Part shown: positions 7,199 through 13,802 of the stretch, in pieces
How the letters are laid out: every line of letters starts with the position of its first letter
Numbering within the stretch: position 1 is the stretch's first letter
Assembly (NCBI GenBank): GCA_947456995.1
Contig: CANGVB010000019.1
Span: 1 to 14,732 of the forward strand
DNA length: 14,732 bases
Reading direction: 5' to 3'
DNA from: Bryobacteraceae bacterium
GTDB lineage: Bacteria; Acidobacteriota; Terriglobia; Bryobacterales; Bryobacteraceae
Notes under the pieces: generated by a model
Database searches by the model: none
What the model was told of the DNA's origin: nothing
Seen by the model: only the letters and a program-made list of their open reading frames with translations
Position numbers and translations under genes: made by a program

Positions 7199-7693
7199 AT
7201 GCTAGCGGTAGGAGTTGGAGACATGAAGGTGAGCGCCAAGCAGGAAGAAGTCCTGGTTACCTATGGCCTTGGTTCCTGCATTGGCATCACGATATGGGAC
7301 CCGGTGAGCCGTGTCGGAGGACTTTTGCACTTCATGCTGCCGGAATCTCAGACCGATCCGGTAAAGGCCAAAGATCATCCCGCACTGTACGCAGACACGG
7401 GCATACCCCTGCTGTTCAAGAGTGCCTATCAGTTGGGTGCTGACAAAAAAAGGCTACTGGTCAGGGTAGCTGGAGGGGCGCAAGTGCTAGACGGCGACGG
7501 AGTGTTCAATATTGGCAAGCGCAATTACCTGGCGATGAAAAAGATCTTCTGGAAGGCCGGAGTGATGATCCACGCCGAAGAGGTGGGGAAGAACATTTCA
7601 AGGACTCTGCGACTTGAGGTTGGATCTGGAAAACTGCTGCTGCAGGAAGCCGGGGAGGAAGCGCGCGAGTTGGGGCTGCAGCGCTGCGCCTAA
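7199..7693 (+). CDS. cheD: Chemoreceptor glutamine deamidase CheD
   Basis: CheD converts receptor glutamines to glutamates and, in B. subtilis, is an adaptation partner of CheC. The 164-residue protein has all three catalytic residues at the positions described for Thermotoga CheD: Thr21, Cys27 (TYGLGSCIGI) and His44 (GGLLHFMLP). VRVAGGAQVL (88-97) and NIGKRNYLAMK (104-114) are further family motifs. The ATG is preceded by AAGGAAGAG at a good distance, and the match of the catalytic positions supports this start. An 84-base gap separates it from cheY, the largest internal gap in the first seven che genes, with no promoter that I can recognise. Confidence 0.95.
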   Translation: MLAVGVGDMKVSAKQEEVLVTYGLGSCIGITIWDPVSRVGGLLHFMLPESQTDPVKAKDHPALYADTGIPLLFKSAYQLGADKKRLLVRVAGGAQVLDGDGVFNIGKRNYLAMKKIFWKAGVMIHAEEVGKNISRTLRLEVGSGKLLLQEAGEEARELGLQRCA

Positions 7694-7777
7694 TCCAATG
7701 AAACAAAACAAGGTTCAATTCGCAAACGAAAGTGCTACGGGCAGAGGCAGTTCGGCCCACGAAAGGAAACGACTCTA

Positions 7778-8221
7778 ATGGCATTCGACGTAATGATTGT
7801 CGACGATTCTCCCGCGATGCGCCGCTTTATCCGCAGGGTGATCGAAGTATCGGGCTTTAGTGTGGGGCGTTATCTGGAAGCCGGTAACGGAGAGGAAGCT
7901 CTGGCGCAACTAGAGCATGAATGGGTAGATGTCGTTTTGACCGACATCAACATGCCGCAGATGGACGGGGAGCAACTGGTTACAGAAATGCGAAAGCAGG
8001 AGCATTTGATGGCAATTCCGGTAATCGTGATTTCGACCGATGCTACAGAGGCGCGCATCGGAAGGCTTGCTCAATTAGGCGCTCAGGGTTATGTAACCAA
8101 GCCATTTGCTCCTGAGCGATTACGAGAGGAAATCGAAAACGTTCTGGGGGTCACGCCGGAGGGCGCGATGGTTGGGGCTGGAGTGGGAATGGATGGAGGC
8201 GATGATGAGTTTAGTTTTTGA
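7778..8221 (+). CDS. cheY: CheY-type single-domain response regulator with acidic/aromatic tail
   Basis: The 147-residue protein is a receiver domain with no DNA-binding output, the expected phosphate acceptor from CheA. Seen: the acidic pair Asp9-Asp10 (MIVDDSPAMRR), phospho-acceptor Asp56 (LTDINMPQMDG), the Ser/Thr region VIVISTDA (82-89) and the conserved lysine in YVTKPFAPERL. The canonical domain ends near residue 122. It is followed by a glycine-rich tail of about 25 residues ending DGGDDEFSF, which CheY proteins usually lack. AAAGGA lies about 11 nt before the ATG. Its last 17 bases overlap the preferred cheX start, so the tail codons also carry the cheX ribosome-binding site. Confidence 0.94.
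   Translation: MAFDVMIVDDSPAMRRFIRRVIEVSGFSVGRYLEAGNGEEALAQLEHEWVDVVLTDINMPQMDGEQLVTEMRKQEHLMAIPVIVISTDATEARIGRLAQLGAQGYVTKPFAPERLREEIENVLGVTPEGAMVGAGVGMDGGDDEFSF
8195..8199 (+). promoter_or_regulatory. Ribosome-binding site that decides the cheX start
   Basis: GGAGG lies inside the end of cheY, 5 nt before the ATG at 8205 and only 2 nt before the adjacent ATG at 8202. The spacing favours 8205 and argues against the much longer open frame that begins at 8106 inside cheY. Confidence 0.6.
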
Positions 8222-8708
8222 TCGGGAATTGTTGAGCCAGCAACTTGGAGTTGCCGCTACAGAGGTGCTTGAAACAATGTTCTTTGCCTCGGTGGACTTG
8301 TGTAAGGACGAGGCGGGGGACTCTTCGGGAGACTCTGGTGTAGACCGGATCGGGGCTTCACTCGACTTTCATGGGGCCTGTGCCGGACGCCTCGCCCTGT
8401 CCCTGGATCGGGCTGCGGCTGAGGGTTTGGCTGCGAACTTTTTTGGGGGTGTTGGCGAAGGAGGGCCGGAAGAGGACAGCCAATCGGTGATGGTAGAACT
8501 GACGAACATGGTGTGCGGGGCGATGTTGAGTCATCTGGACAAGAACTCGATTTTTTGTCTCGATACGCCGCAGCAGCTCAAGGCTGGTGAGCAGGTAACA
8601 GGAGAAATCGTCAAGGAACTTACGATCGATGACGGCCTGCTGCGTCTCGCTTTTTCGCTGAATGCATCTGCTGCGAACGAGCCCTCTGGCAAGGTGGGCG
8701 CACAATAA
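8205..8708 (+). CDS. cheX: CheX/CheC-family CheY-phosphate phosphatase
   Basis: CheX and CheC proteins dephosphorylate CheY-P using a conserved Glu and Asn on one helix. The 167-residue protein has one such motif, SVMVELTNMVCGAM (94-107), with Glu98, Asn101 and Gly105. A single ExxN motif is the CheX arrangement; CheC usually has two. Supporting features are the strand GASLDFHGACAGRLALSLD (50-68) and the C-terminal strands VTGEIVKELT and LLRLAFSL. The upstream extension to 8106 is only the overlap with cheY in another frame, so the start is set by GGAGG before 8205. It overlaps cheY by 17 bases and its TAA abuts the cheB ATG. As no CheZ is seen, this is the likely phosphatase of the system. 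Confidence 0.85.
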   Translation: MSLVFDRELLSQQLGVAATEVLETMFFASVDLCKDEAGDSSGDSGVDRIGASLDFHGACAGRLALSLDRAAAEGLAANFFGGVGEGGPEEDSQSVMVELTNMVCGAMLSHLDKNSIFCLDTPQQLKAGEQVTGEIVKELTIDDGLLRLAFSLNASAANEPSGKVGAQ

Positions 8709-9827
8709 ATGTCACTGCCAGCAAATCAGACCGGTTGCCCCATTCGCGTCCTGATCGTGGATGATTCGGCTGTGGTGAGGAGATTGCTGAGTGAGGCATT
8801 GTCCGGGCAGCCGGACATTGAAGTAGTAGGGACGGCACCGGATCCGTTTGTGGCACGGGACAAAATTCTGGAGCTACGTCCGCATGTCCTGACGCTGGAC
8901 ATCGAGATGCCGCGGATGAATGGCCTGACTTTTCTGAAGCGAGTGATGCATTACCAGCCGATGCCGGTGATCATTATCAGTTCACTTGGGCAAGCAGGAT
9001 GTTCGGCATCGGTGGAGGCGCTGCGACTCGGGGCAGTGGATGTATTGGGCAAACCACACGGCCCTTACTCGGTAGGGGAGCTGAGTGCGCAGTTGGCGGA
9101 TAAGGTACGGTTGGCCGCTGTAGCGAAGGTAGGGCGAGACGCGGCCGCAGGGCGTAAATCAGGGCTGGCGAGCCCGGCGCCGAGGGCTGCCTCGATGGGC
9201 TGGTGCCGTCATGTGGTGGCGATTGGCTCCTCGACCGGCGGCACTCAGGCAGTGGAAGCAGTACTCCAGGGTTTTGGAGCAGACTGCCCGCCGATTGTGG
9301 TGGCGCAACACATCCCTGCAGGGTTTAGCCGGGCTTTTGCCAAGCGCCTGAACGAGGCGCTGCCAATGGAAGTGAAAGAGGCTGAGGACGGCGATAGTGT
9401 GAAGGCGGGAAGAGTTCTAATTGCCCCTGGCAACTTTCATACGTTGCTCAAGAAGCAAGGGTCTTCTTATGTAGTGACGGTAAAGGACGGCCCGCTGGTT
9501 TGTTATCAACGGCCGAGTGTAGATGTGCTTTTCGGATCGGTTGCACAGGTGGCAGGCCCGGACAGTGTGGCGGTGATTTTGACAGGAATGGGAAGTGATG
9601 GGGCGCAGGGGATGAAGCGGGTGCGCGAAGCAGGTGGCTGGACGATTGCACAGGACGAGGCAAGCTGTGTTGTCTATGGCATGCCGCGAGAAGCGGTGAA
9701 GGCCAATGCGGTTGAAGAAGTTGTAAGCCTGGGCCAGGTGGCTGCGGCAATCGACGAGGGCCTTAAGAAACAGAGCCGGCCAAGTGCAGCCGTTTCGTTG
9801 CCCTACCAAAAATCATCTGCCATTTAG
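8709..9827 (+). CDS. cheB: Chemotaxis response regulator and methylesterase CheB
   Basis: CheB removes receptor methyl groups when phosphorylated by CheA. The 372-residue protein has a receiver domain with VLIVDDSAVVRR (14-25), phospho-acceptor Asp64 (LTLDIEMPRMNG) and Lys115 (VLGKPHG). A linker of about 35 residues follows. The methylesterase domain contains AIGSSTGGTQ (Ser175 by alignment with Salmonella Ser164), VAQHIPAGFS (His201), LTGMGSDGA (Asp297) and VYGMPREAV. All catalytic residues are present. The ATG directly follows the cheX stop, with AAGGTGGG about 11 nt upstream, so coupled translation is likely. A 76-base gap with a palindrome and a possible promoter separates it from the next gene. 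Confidence 0.96.
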   Translation: MSLPANQTGCPIRVLIVDDSAVVRRLLSEALSGQPDIEVVGTAPDPFVARDKILELRPHVLTLDIEMPRMNGLTFLKRVMHYQPMPVIIISSLGQAGCSASVEALRLGAVDVLGKPHGPYSVGELSAQLADKVRLAAVAKVGRDAAAGRKSGLASPAPRAASMGWCRHVVAIGSSTGGTQAVEAVLQGFGADCPPIVVAQHIPAGFSRAFAKRLNEALPMEVKEAEDGDSVKAGRVLIAPGNFHTLLKKQGSSYVVTVKDGPLVCYQRPSVDVLFGSVAQVAGPDSVAVILTGMGSDGAQGMKRVREAGGWTIAQDEASCVVYGMPREAVKANAVEEVVSLGQVAAAIDEGLKKQSRPSAAVSLPYQKSSAI

Positions 9828-9847
9828 GTTTCCTTTCAAAGGAATCC
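9827..9847. repeat. Inverted repeat just after cheB
   Basis: TTCCTTT and AAAGGAA flank a single C, with outer GG and CC pairs beyond one T-T mismatch, giving a near-perfect 21-base palindrome that starts at the last base of the cheB stop. The stem is AT-rich and no T-tract follows, so it is a poor terminator. It could be a protein-binding site or an mRNA 3' end. Part of it overlaps the weaker sigma-28-like candidate. Confidence 0.4.
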
Positions 9848-9862
9848 AAATCAGACCGATAC
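9837..9862 (+). promoter_or_regulatory. Weak sigma-28-like promoter candidate before the tonB-like gene
   Basis: CAAA, 14 nt, then ACCGATAC: 3 of 4 and 6 of 8 matches to TAAA-N15-GCCGATAA, with one base less spacing. It lies 42 bases before the start of the TonB-C gene. It is weaker than the candidates before cheW and mcp and overlaps the inverted repeat. Confidence 0.25.
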
Positions 9863-9903
9863 GTACACAAGACCCAAATGGGCGAGAGAAGAAGAGGAGA
9901 ACA

Positions 9904-10242
9904 ATGAATATTTACAAACAAATGCTGGCAGTCTGTCTGGTGGCTCTGCCGCTGGCAGCCGAAATGAAGCTGTCACATGCAGACGCAGTCAAGAATGCGG
10001 TAAAGCGCACCAATCCCGAGTACAGCCCGATGGCGAAGCAGATGAGGATTCAGGGCGATGTTGAAGTAGAAGTGAAGATTTCTGAAAGCGGCGATGTTTC
10101 CGACGTGAAGGTAGTAACGGGTAACCCGATGCTTTCAGCCACGGTAGTCAAAGCGATGAAGGAATGGAAATTTACACCATTTAGCGAAGACGGTAAGCCG
10201 GCACAGGCAGTAGCGAGCCTGCGCTTTACATTCAAGCAATGA
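9904..10242 (+). CDS. Secreted TonB C-terminal-domain protein
   Basis: The 112-residue protein begins with a signal peptide ([20 protein letters not shown], likely cut near 19-20), followed by a stand-alone TonB C-terminal fold (PF03544 type). Seen: [20 protein letters not shown] (35-54), [19 protein letters not shown] (55-73), [20 protein letters not shown] (74-93) and a final strand [10 protein letters not shown]. The N-terminal anchor and Pro-rich arm of classical TonB are absent, so it cannot span inner and outer membranes. It is more likely a periplasmic binding module. The longer frame starting at 9784 is rejected because AGGAG lies 4 nt before the ATG at 9904. It sits between cheB and mcp in the same direction, which suggests a role in sensing. 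The exact function is unknown. Confidence 0.85.
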   Translation: MNIYKQMLAVCLVALPLAAEMKLSHADAVKNAVKRTNPEYSPMAKQMRIQGDVEVEVKISESGDVSDVKVVTGNPMLSATVVKAMKEWKFTPFSEDGKPAQAVASLRFTFKQ

Positions 10243-10253
10243 TGACTCGATAA
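10227..10253 (+). promoter_or_regulatory. Sigma-28-like promoter candidate before mcp
   Basis: TACA, exactly 15 nt, then CTCGATAA: 3 of 4 and 6 of 8 matches to TAAA-N15-GCCGATAA. Its core TCGATAA is identical to that of the candidate before cheW, with the same spacing. It straddles the end of the tonB-like gene and lies 53 bases before the mcp ATG. It could give the receptor its own transcript. Confidence 0.45.
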
Positions 10254-10306
10254 AGGCTCTAAAACACGTGGGCACGAGAAACAACAGGGAGGTTGAAAAG
10301 AAAGCA

Positions 10307-11962
10307 ATGCAAACAAGCGCAAGCAAAAAACTAATTGGCAGTGTAGGACTGCTGATTGCTCTGGCCCTCGTCGTAGGTGGTGGAGCGCTGACGGTGAATT
10401 ATCGTCTAGGGGATTTACTGAACGAAGCGATCACGGTAAAGGCCAAGCTGCGGGATTCGGCCAGCAAGATCGGTCAGGAGGCAACCGAAATGGTTGCCGC
10501 TGAACGCGGGCTGGCCTTCTCGATGATGCTGCAGCAAACACAGCAGGCTGATTCGATGAGAGCGAGGTTCAGCAAGTCGCAAGAGCTTTTTCAGCGTGCG
10601 GCTAGCGAATATGCGGCAGGAGTGAAAAATACTCCTGCTGAGGCTGAGGTGAACAATCTGATTGCCACCTTTGAGACCTCGCGGCGCATGCACGAGGAAT
10701 TGCGCGGGATGATGGAGCAGCAAAAGATGGATCTTGCCATCGCTCTGCTGAACGAGAAACTATTGCCACAACTTTCTGGGTTGAGTGAGTCTGCAAGAAA
10801 GCTTGCTGAATACCAGACCGCGCAGATTGAGAAGTTGGGGCATAGCGCAGCTGCTACCGGCTCGGCTGGATTTTGGATTGTGTTGATCTTGAATCTGGTG
10901 GCCTTTGCGGTGGGGGCTGTTGTCTTCCTGATGGTCAAGAAGTTAACCTCGACGCTGCGTGACACGGTTGCCGAGCTGAGCAATAGTGCACAGCAATTGA
11001 GCAACACTTCGTCTGAGGTAGGCAGCTACAGCATGTCCCTGTCAAAGTCCGCCAGTGACCAGGCGGCTTCGCTTGAGGAGACTTCGGCCTCAACCGAAGA
11101 AATCCATTCGATGACGCGAAGCAATGCTGACAACTCGAAACAAGCGGCCTCACGGATGCAGGAAGCCGCCCAAAAGGTGGAAGAGGCCAACAATGCCTTG
11201 TCCGAGATGGTGAACAGCATGAACGAGATCAGTACTTCATCCAGCAAGATCTCGAAAATCATCAAGGTGATTGACGAGATTGCCTTCCAAACGAATATTC
11301 TCGCGCTCAATGCTGCGGTGGAAGCCGCGCGTGCTGGTGAAGCGGGTATGGGCTTTGCAGTAGTGGCCGATGAGGTGCGCAATCTGGCGCAGCGATCTGC
11401 TCAGGCAGCCAAAGACACGACGCAGTTGATCGAGGAATCGATCCAGAGCGCTACCAGTGGCAAGAACAAGCTGGATCAGGTGGCGCGAGCTAGCGCCAGT
11501 GTAAATGATCTGGTGAAGGCAGTAGGCAGCCTGGTGCAGGAAGTTCGTCTTGGCAGTGAAGAGCAAGAGCGTGGCATCGAACAAATTGCTAAAGCAGTGA
11601 GCCAGATGGAGCGGGTCACGCAACAGATTGCGGCCAATGCTGAGGAAGGTGCTGCTGCGGGCGAGGAACTGCGCAAGCACGCATCGACAGTGGGTCGAAC
11701 GGTGGATTCATTGCAAGCTCTGGTGGGGCAAGACATGGTGCAGGCCAAAGCTCCTGCCCGCAAGGCGCTGCTAGCTGGAGCCCCCTCAACACCCAGCAAG
11801 ACGGCATTAACCAGTAGCCGGCATGAGAGTGCAAGCTTTAGCAAGCCTAGCGCGTCGACGAATCGGTATCAGCCAAGTTCCAGCTCAGGGCAGAGTTCTA
11901 ATGTTGGAGTGATGGACAAGAAGGACCCCTTCCCCATGGACGACAGCTTCGAGGAGTTCTAA
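10307..11962 (+). CDS. Methyl-accepting chemotaxis protein without a recognisable HAMP domain
   Basis: This is a transmembrane chemoreceptor of 551 aa from the ATG at 10307. The in-frame GTG at 10268 would add 13 hydrophilic residues; GGGAGGT at 10287 favours the ATG, though 13 nt away. TM1 is about 10-30. The periplasmic region (31-187) is all helical and looks like a four-helix-bundle sensor. TM2 is about 189-209. The cytoplasmic part has methylation helix 1 with [14 protein letters not shown] (252-265), the tip [20 protein letters not shown] (325-344), methylation helix 2 near [16 protein letters not shown] (440-455), and a Ser-rich flexible tail ending SFEEF. The distance from the methylation-site EE to the tip Phe equals that in E. 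coli Tsr (69 residues), so it is the 36-heptad class. TM2 runs almost straight into the signalling helix. It is the last gene of the operon. Confidence 0.95.
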   Translation: MQTSASKKLIGSVGLLIALALVVGGGALTVNYRLGDLLNEAITVKAKLRDSASKIGQEATEMVAAERGLAFSMMLQQTQQADSMRARFSKSQELFQRAASEYAAGVKNTPAEAEVNNLIATFETSRRMHEELRGMMEQQKMDLAIALLNEKLLPQLSGLSESARKLAEYQTAQIEKLGHSAAATGSAGFWIVLILNLVAFAVGAVVFLMVKKLTSTLRDTVAELSNSAQQLSNTSSEVGSYSMSLSKSASDQAASLEETSASTEEIHSMTRSNADNSKQAASRMQEAAQKVEEANNALSEMVNSMNEISTSSSKISKIIKVIDEIAFQTNILALNAAVEAARAGEAGMGFAVVADEVRNLAQRSAQAAKDTTQLIEESIQSATSGKNKLDQVARASASVNDLVKAVGSLVQEVRLGSEEQERGIEQIAKAVSQMERVTQQIAANAEEGAAAGEELRKHASTVGRTVDSLQALVGQDMVQAKAPARKALLAGAPSTPSKTALTSSRHESASFSKPSASTNRYQPSSSSGQSSNVGVMDKKDPFPMDDSFEEF

Positions 11963-12012
11963 AGAAGGCTCCGCAAGGGCCTGAAATTGAATCCATCCCG
12001 GAATCGAGACCC

Positions 12013-12058
12013 AACTCCTCAAGAGCGTTCATTCGCGCTTGAGGAGTTTCTCTTTATT
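12013..12058 (+). terminator. Hairpin terminator at the end of the chemotaxis operon
   Basis: AACTCCTCAAG (12013-12023) pairs perfectly with CTTGAGGAGTT (12038-12048). An inner GCG/CGC is separated from the outer stem by an A-G mismatch. A T-rich run TTTCTCTTTATT follows on the plus strand. It lies between mcp and the convergent DUF1905 gene and may slow transcription from both sides, but the T-run favours the plus direction. Confidence 0.8.
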
Positions 12059-12407
12059 GGGGCTTCGTTTTGAGCCCGCCCGTTTTGTCTGAGTTCCGCG
12101 AATCAACGGCTTGGTGCAGCAGGAGCGACACTTCGACTCTCATGCCTGTGTGGATTTGTTCCCGTAGGCGGACGGTCGCTTTGATCGGCAAAAGAAAGCT
12201 ATCTCTGTTGGTGTCGCGAAAAAGGGAGGTATTCCAACGGGTGCTTCCCAAGATGGCCATCACCTTCACTGAGCCAAAAGGCTTTCTGGATCCCTTAACG
12301 CTGCCACTAATCTCGGCTGCGACCGCCCTGGGCAAGCTAACAAAATGCCAGGCAGATTTTCCTTCATAAAGCCAAACCGTAGCCTCGAAGGTGAATTCCT
12401 GACTCAT
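12054..12407 (-). CDS. DUF1905 domain protein
   Basis: The 117-residue protein matches the DUF1905 pattern (PF08922) across residues 3-97: FTFEATVWLYEGKSAWHFV (5-23), LPRAVAAEI (25-33), FGSVKVMAILGSTRWNTSLF (44-63), FLLPIKATVR (71-80) and the final strand VEVSLLL. No biochemical function is established for this small beta-rich family. The last 18 residues are polar and lie outside the domain. It follows the bacterioferritin gene by 23 bases on the same strand, so the two are probably co-transcribed. No clear Shine-Dalgarno precedes the ATG. Its stop lies at the edge of the hairpin terminator of the chemotaxis operon. Confidence 0.82.
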   Translation of the reverse strand: MSQEFTFEATVWLYEGKSAWHFVSLPRAVAAEISGSVKGSRKPFGSVKVMAILGSTRWNTSLFRDTNRDSFLLPIKATVRLREQIHTGMRVEVSLLLHQAVDSRNSDKTGGLKTKPQ

Positions 12408-12430
12408 GGATAAGTGCAGCGAGCGTCTGC

Positions 12431-12907
12431 TTAGTCGCCGTCTTTGAGCTGGTATGCGAGGTAGTTTTCGAGGCCCATCTGATCGATCTGTACGAGCTGG
12501 GCTTCAAGATAATCGACGTGTTCTTCTTCAGCCTTGAGGAGGGATTCGAAGAGCTCCCGTGAGCCGTTATCGCCTTCTTCTTTGGCGATGCGAACGAAGC
12601 GATTGTAGCTCTCGACGGATTCCAGCTCGAGCTTGAGATCGCTCTCAAACTGGGCTTTGATTGTGGCCCCAACGCTGAGTTCCATGGGGCGCGTGAGATT
12701 GGGTGTGCCTTCGAGGAACAGGATGCGCTGCATGAGGGATTCGGCGTGGCGCATCTCGTCGATTGAGGCTTTGCGAACGTGACTGGCCAGGTGAGTATAG
12801 CCCCAGTCTTCGCACATCATGGCATGGATGAAATATTGATTGATCGCGAGGAGCTCTTCTCGCAGTGCCTCGTTGAGGGCGGTGATGACTTTGGGATTGC
12901 CTTGCAT
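12431..12907 (-). CDS. bfr: Bacterioferritin, heme-binding type
   Basis: Bacterioferritin stores iron in a 24-subunit cage after oxidising Fe(II) at a di-iron centre. The 158-residue protein has every ferroxidase ligand at the classical position: Glu18, Glu51, His54, Glu94, Glu127 and His130. It also has Met52 (DEMRH), the axial heme ligand shared between two subunits. The start MQGNPKVITALNEALREEL is typical of the family, so the ATG ending at 12907 is chosen over the long upstream frame that reaches 13048 inside the divergent gene. No clear Shine-Dalgarno is visible. It is followed by the DUF1905 gene. The 67-base interval to the divergent DUF1080 gene must hold both promoters; I saw no convincing -35/-10 pair or Fur box there. 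Confidence 0.96.
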   Translation of the reverse strand: MQGNPKVITALNEALREELLAINQYFIHAMMCEDWGYTHLASHVRKASIDEMRHAESLMQRILFLEGTPNLTRPMELSVGATIKAQFESDLKLELESVESYNRFVRIAKEEGDNGSRELFESLLKAEEEHVDYLEAQLVQIDQMGLENYLAYQLKDGD

Positions 12908-12974
12908 GGATACCAACAGGATCGCAAGAAATTGGAGTATGCAGAATGGGGAGTTGAGATAGGATTGGGCGCAT

Positions 12975-13802
12975 ATGCGCTTTATCTTCTTGATGATGTT
13001 CTCTGTTGCCGCTTTTTCGCAGGACTGGGTGGAGTTATTTAACGGCAAGAATCTGGATGGCTGGGTGGTGAAGATTGCCGGGCATGAGCTGGGGGATAAC
13101 TATGGCGATACGTTCCGGGTACGGGACGGGACGATTGTTGTTTCTTATGACAAGTACAAGGAGTTTGGGGCGCGGTTTTCGCACCTGTTCTACAAGCAGA
13201 AGTTCTCACATTACCGGCTGGCCATGGAATACCGGATCGTAGGGGAGCAGATGAAAGATGCTCCTGCTTACGCGAAGCTCAATAGCGGAGTGATGGTGCA
13301 TTCGCAGTCGCCGGAATCGATTCTGAAAGATCAGGACTGGCCGATTTCTGTTGAGGCGCAGTTCTTGAGCAATGAAGGAGAGATGAAGCGGCCGACGATG
13401 AATGTCTGTACGCCGGGGACGGAGATCTTTATGAACGGGGCGATGGTGAAGGCGCACTGCACGAATTCGACGTCGAAGATCTTTCGTGGGGAAGGGTGGG
13501 TGAAGGTAGAGGTGGAGGTGTTGGGTTCTAAGCGAGTACGGCATTTCGTGGAGGGGGAGCAGGTGTTGCAGTATGAGAACCCGCAGATCGGCGGTGGGGT
13601 GGCGAACCGGTTTGACCCGGCGGTGAAGGTGGACGGGAAGTTGCTGACCGAGGGCTATATCGGCTTGCAGAGCGAGAGTCATCCGGTGGAGTTTCGGAAT
13701 CTACGTTTGCTGCAGTTGAAGGGGTGTATGAACCCGAAGGCCCGGAACTTCAAGAAGCAGTATGTAGAGCCGGATGAGGCGGCTTGTGTGTTTGGGCGGT
13801 AA
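12975..13802 (+). CDS. Secreted DUF1080 protein (3-keto-disaccharide hydrolase-like) with C-terminal two-Cys motif
   Basis: The 275-residue protein starts with a signal peptide (MRFIFLMMFSVAAFS, then QDW). The DUF1080 domain (PF06439, a lectin-like jelly roll) follows, with WVELFNGKNLDGWVV (18-32), FRVRDGTIVV (47-56), YRLAMEYRI (80-88), NSGVMVHSQ (103-111), WPISVEAQFL (122-131) and GYIGLQSESHPVEFRNLRL (227-245). Some DUF1080 members cleave 3-keto-glycosides; the activity here is an inference. After the domain comes a 25-residue tail KGCMNPKARNFKKQY to ACVF with Cys251 and Cys271, resembling the GC-x-D/N-P-x-A-x-N-[YF] ... C motifs on other secreted proteins. It is likely periplasmic or surface-bound. 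It diverges from bacterioferritin and converges on the DUF4197 gene, the stops abutting. Confidence 0.9.
   Translation: MRFIFLMMFSVAAFSQDWVELFNGKNLDGWVVKIAGHELGDNYGDTFRVRDGTIVVSYDKYKEFGARFSHLFYKQKFSHYRLAMEYRIVGEQMKDAPAYAKLNSGVMVHSQSPESILKDQDWPISVEAQFLSNEGEMKRPTMNVCTPGTEIFMNGAMVKAHCTNSTSKIFRGEGWVKVEVEVLGSKRVRHFVEGEQVLQYENPQIGGGVANRFDPAVKVDGKLLTEGYIGLQSESHPVEFRNLRLLQLKGCMNPKARNFKKQYVEPDEAACVFGR

Noticed and set aside
7167..7205. 12-codon mini-ORF whose ATG overlaps the cheR stop (ATGA) and ends inside cheD
   Set aside because: Too short, no own ribosome site worth noting, no recognisable peptide; probably chance, though it could in principle affect coupling of cheR and cheD.
8106..8204. N-terminal extension of cheX inside cheY
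   Set aside because: The extra residues are out-of-frame cheY sequence; GGAGG before 8205 and the CheX domain boundary set the start.
12908..13048. Upstream extension of bacterioferritin to 13048
   Set aside because: It would overlap the signal peptide region of the divergent DUF1080 gene; the family start MQGNPKV lies at 12907.
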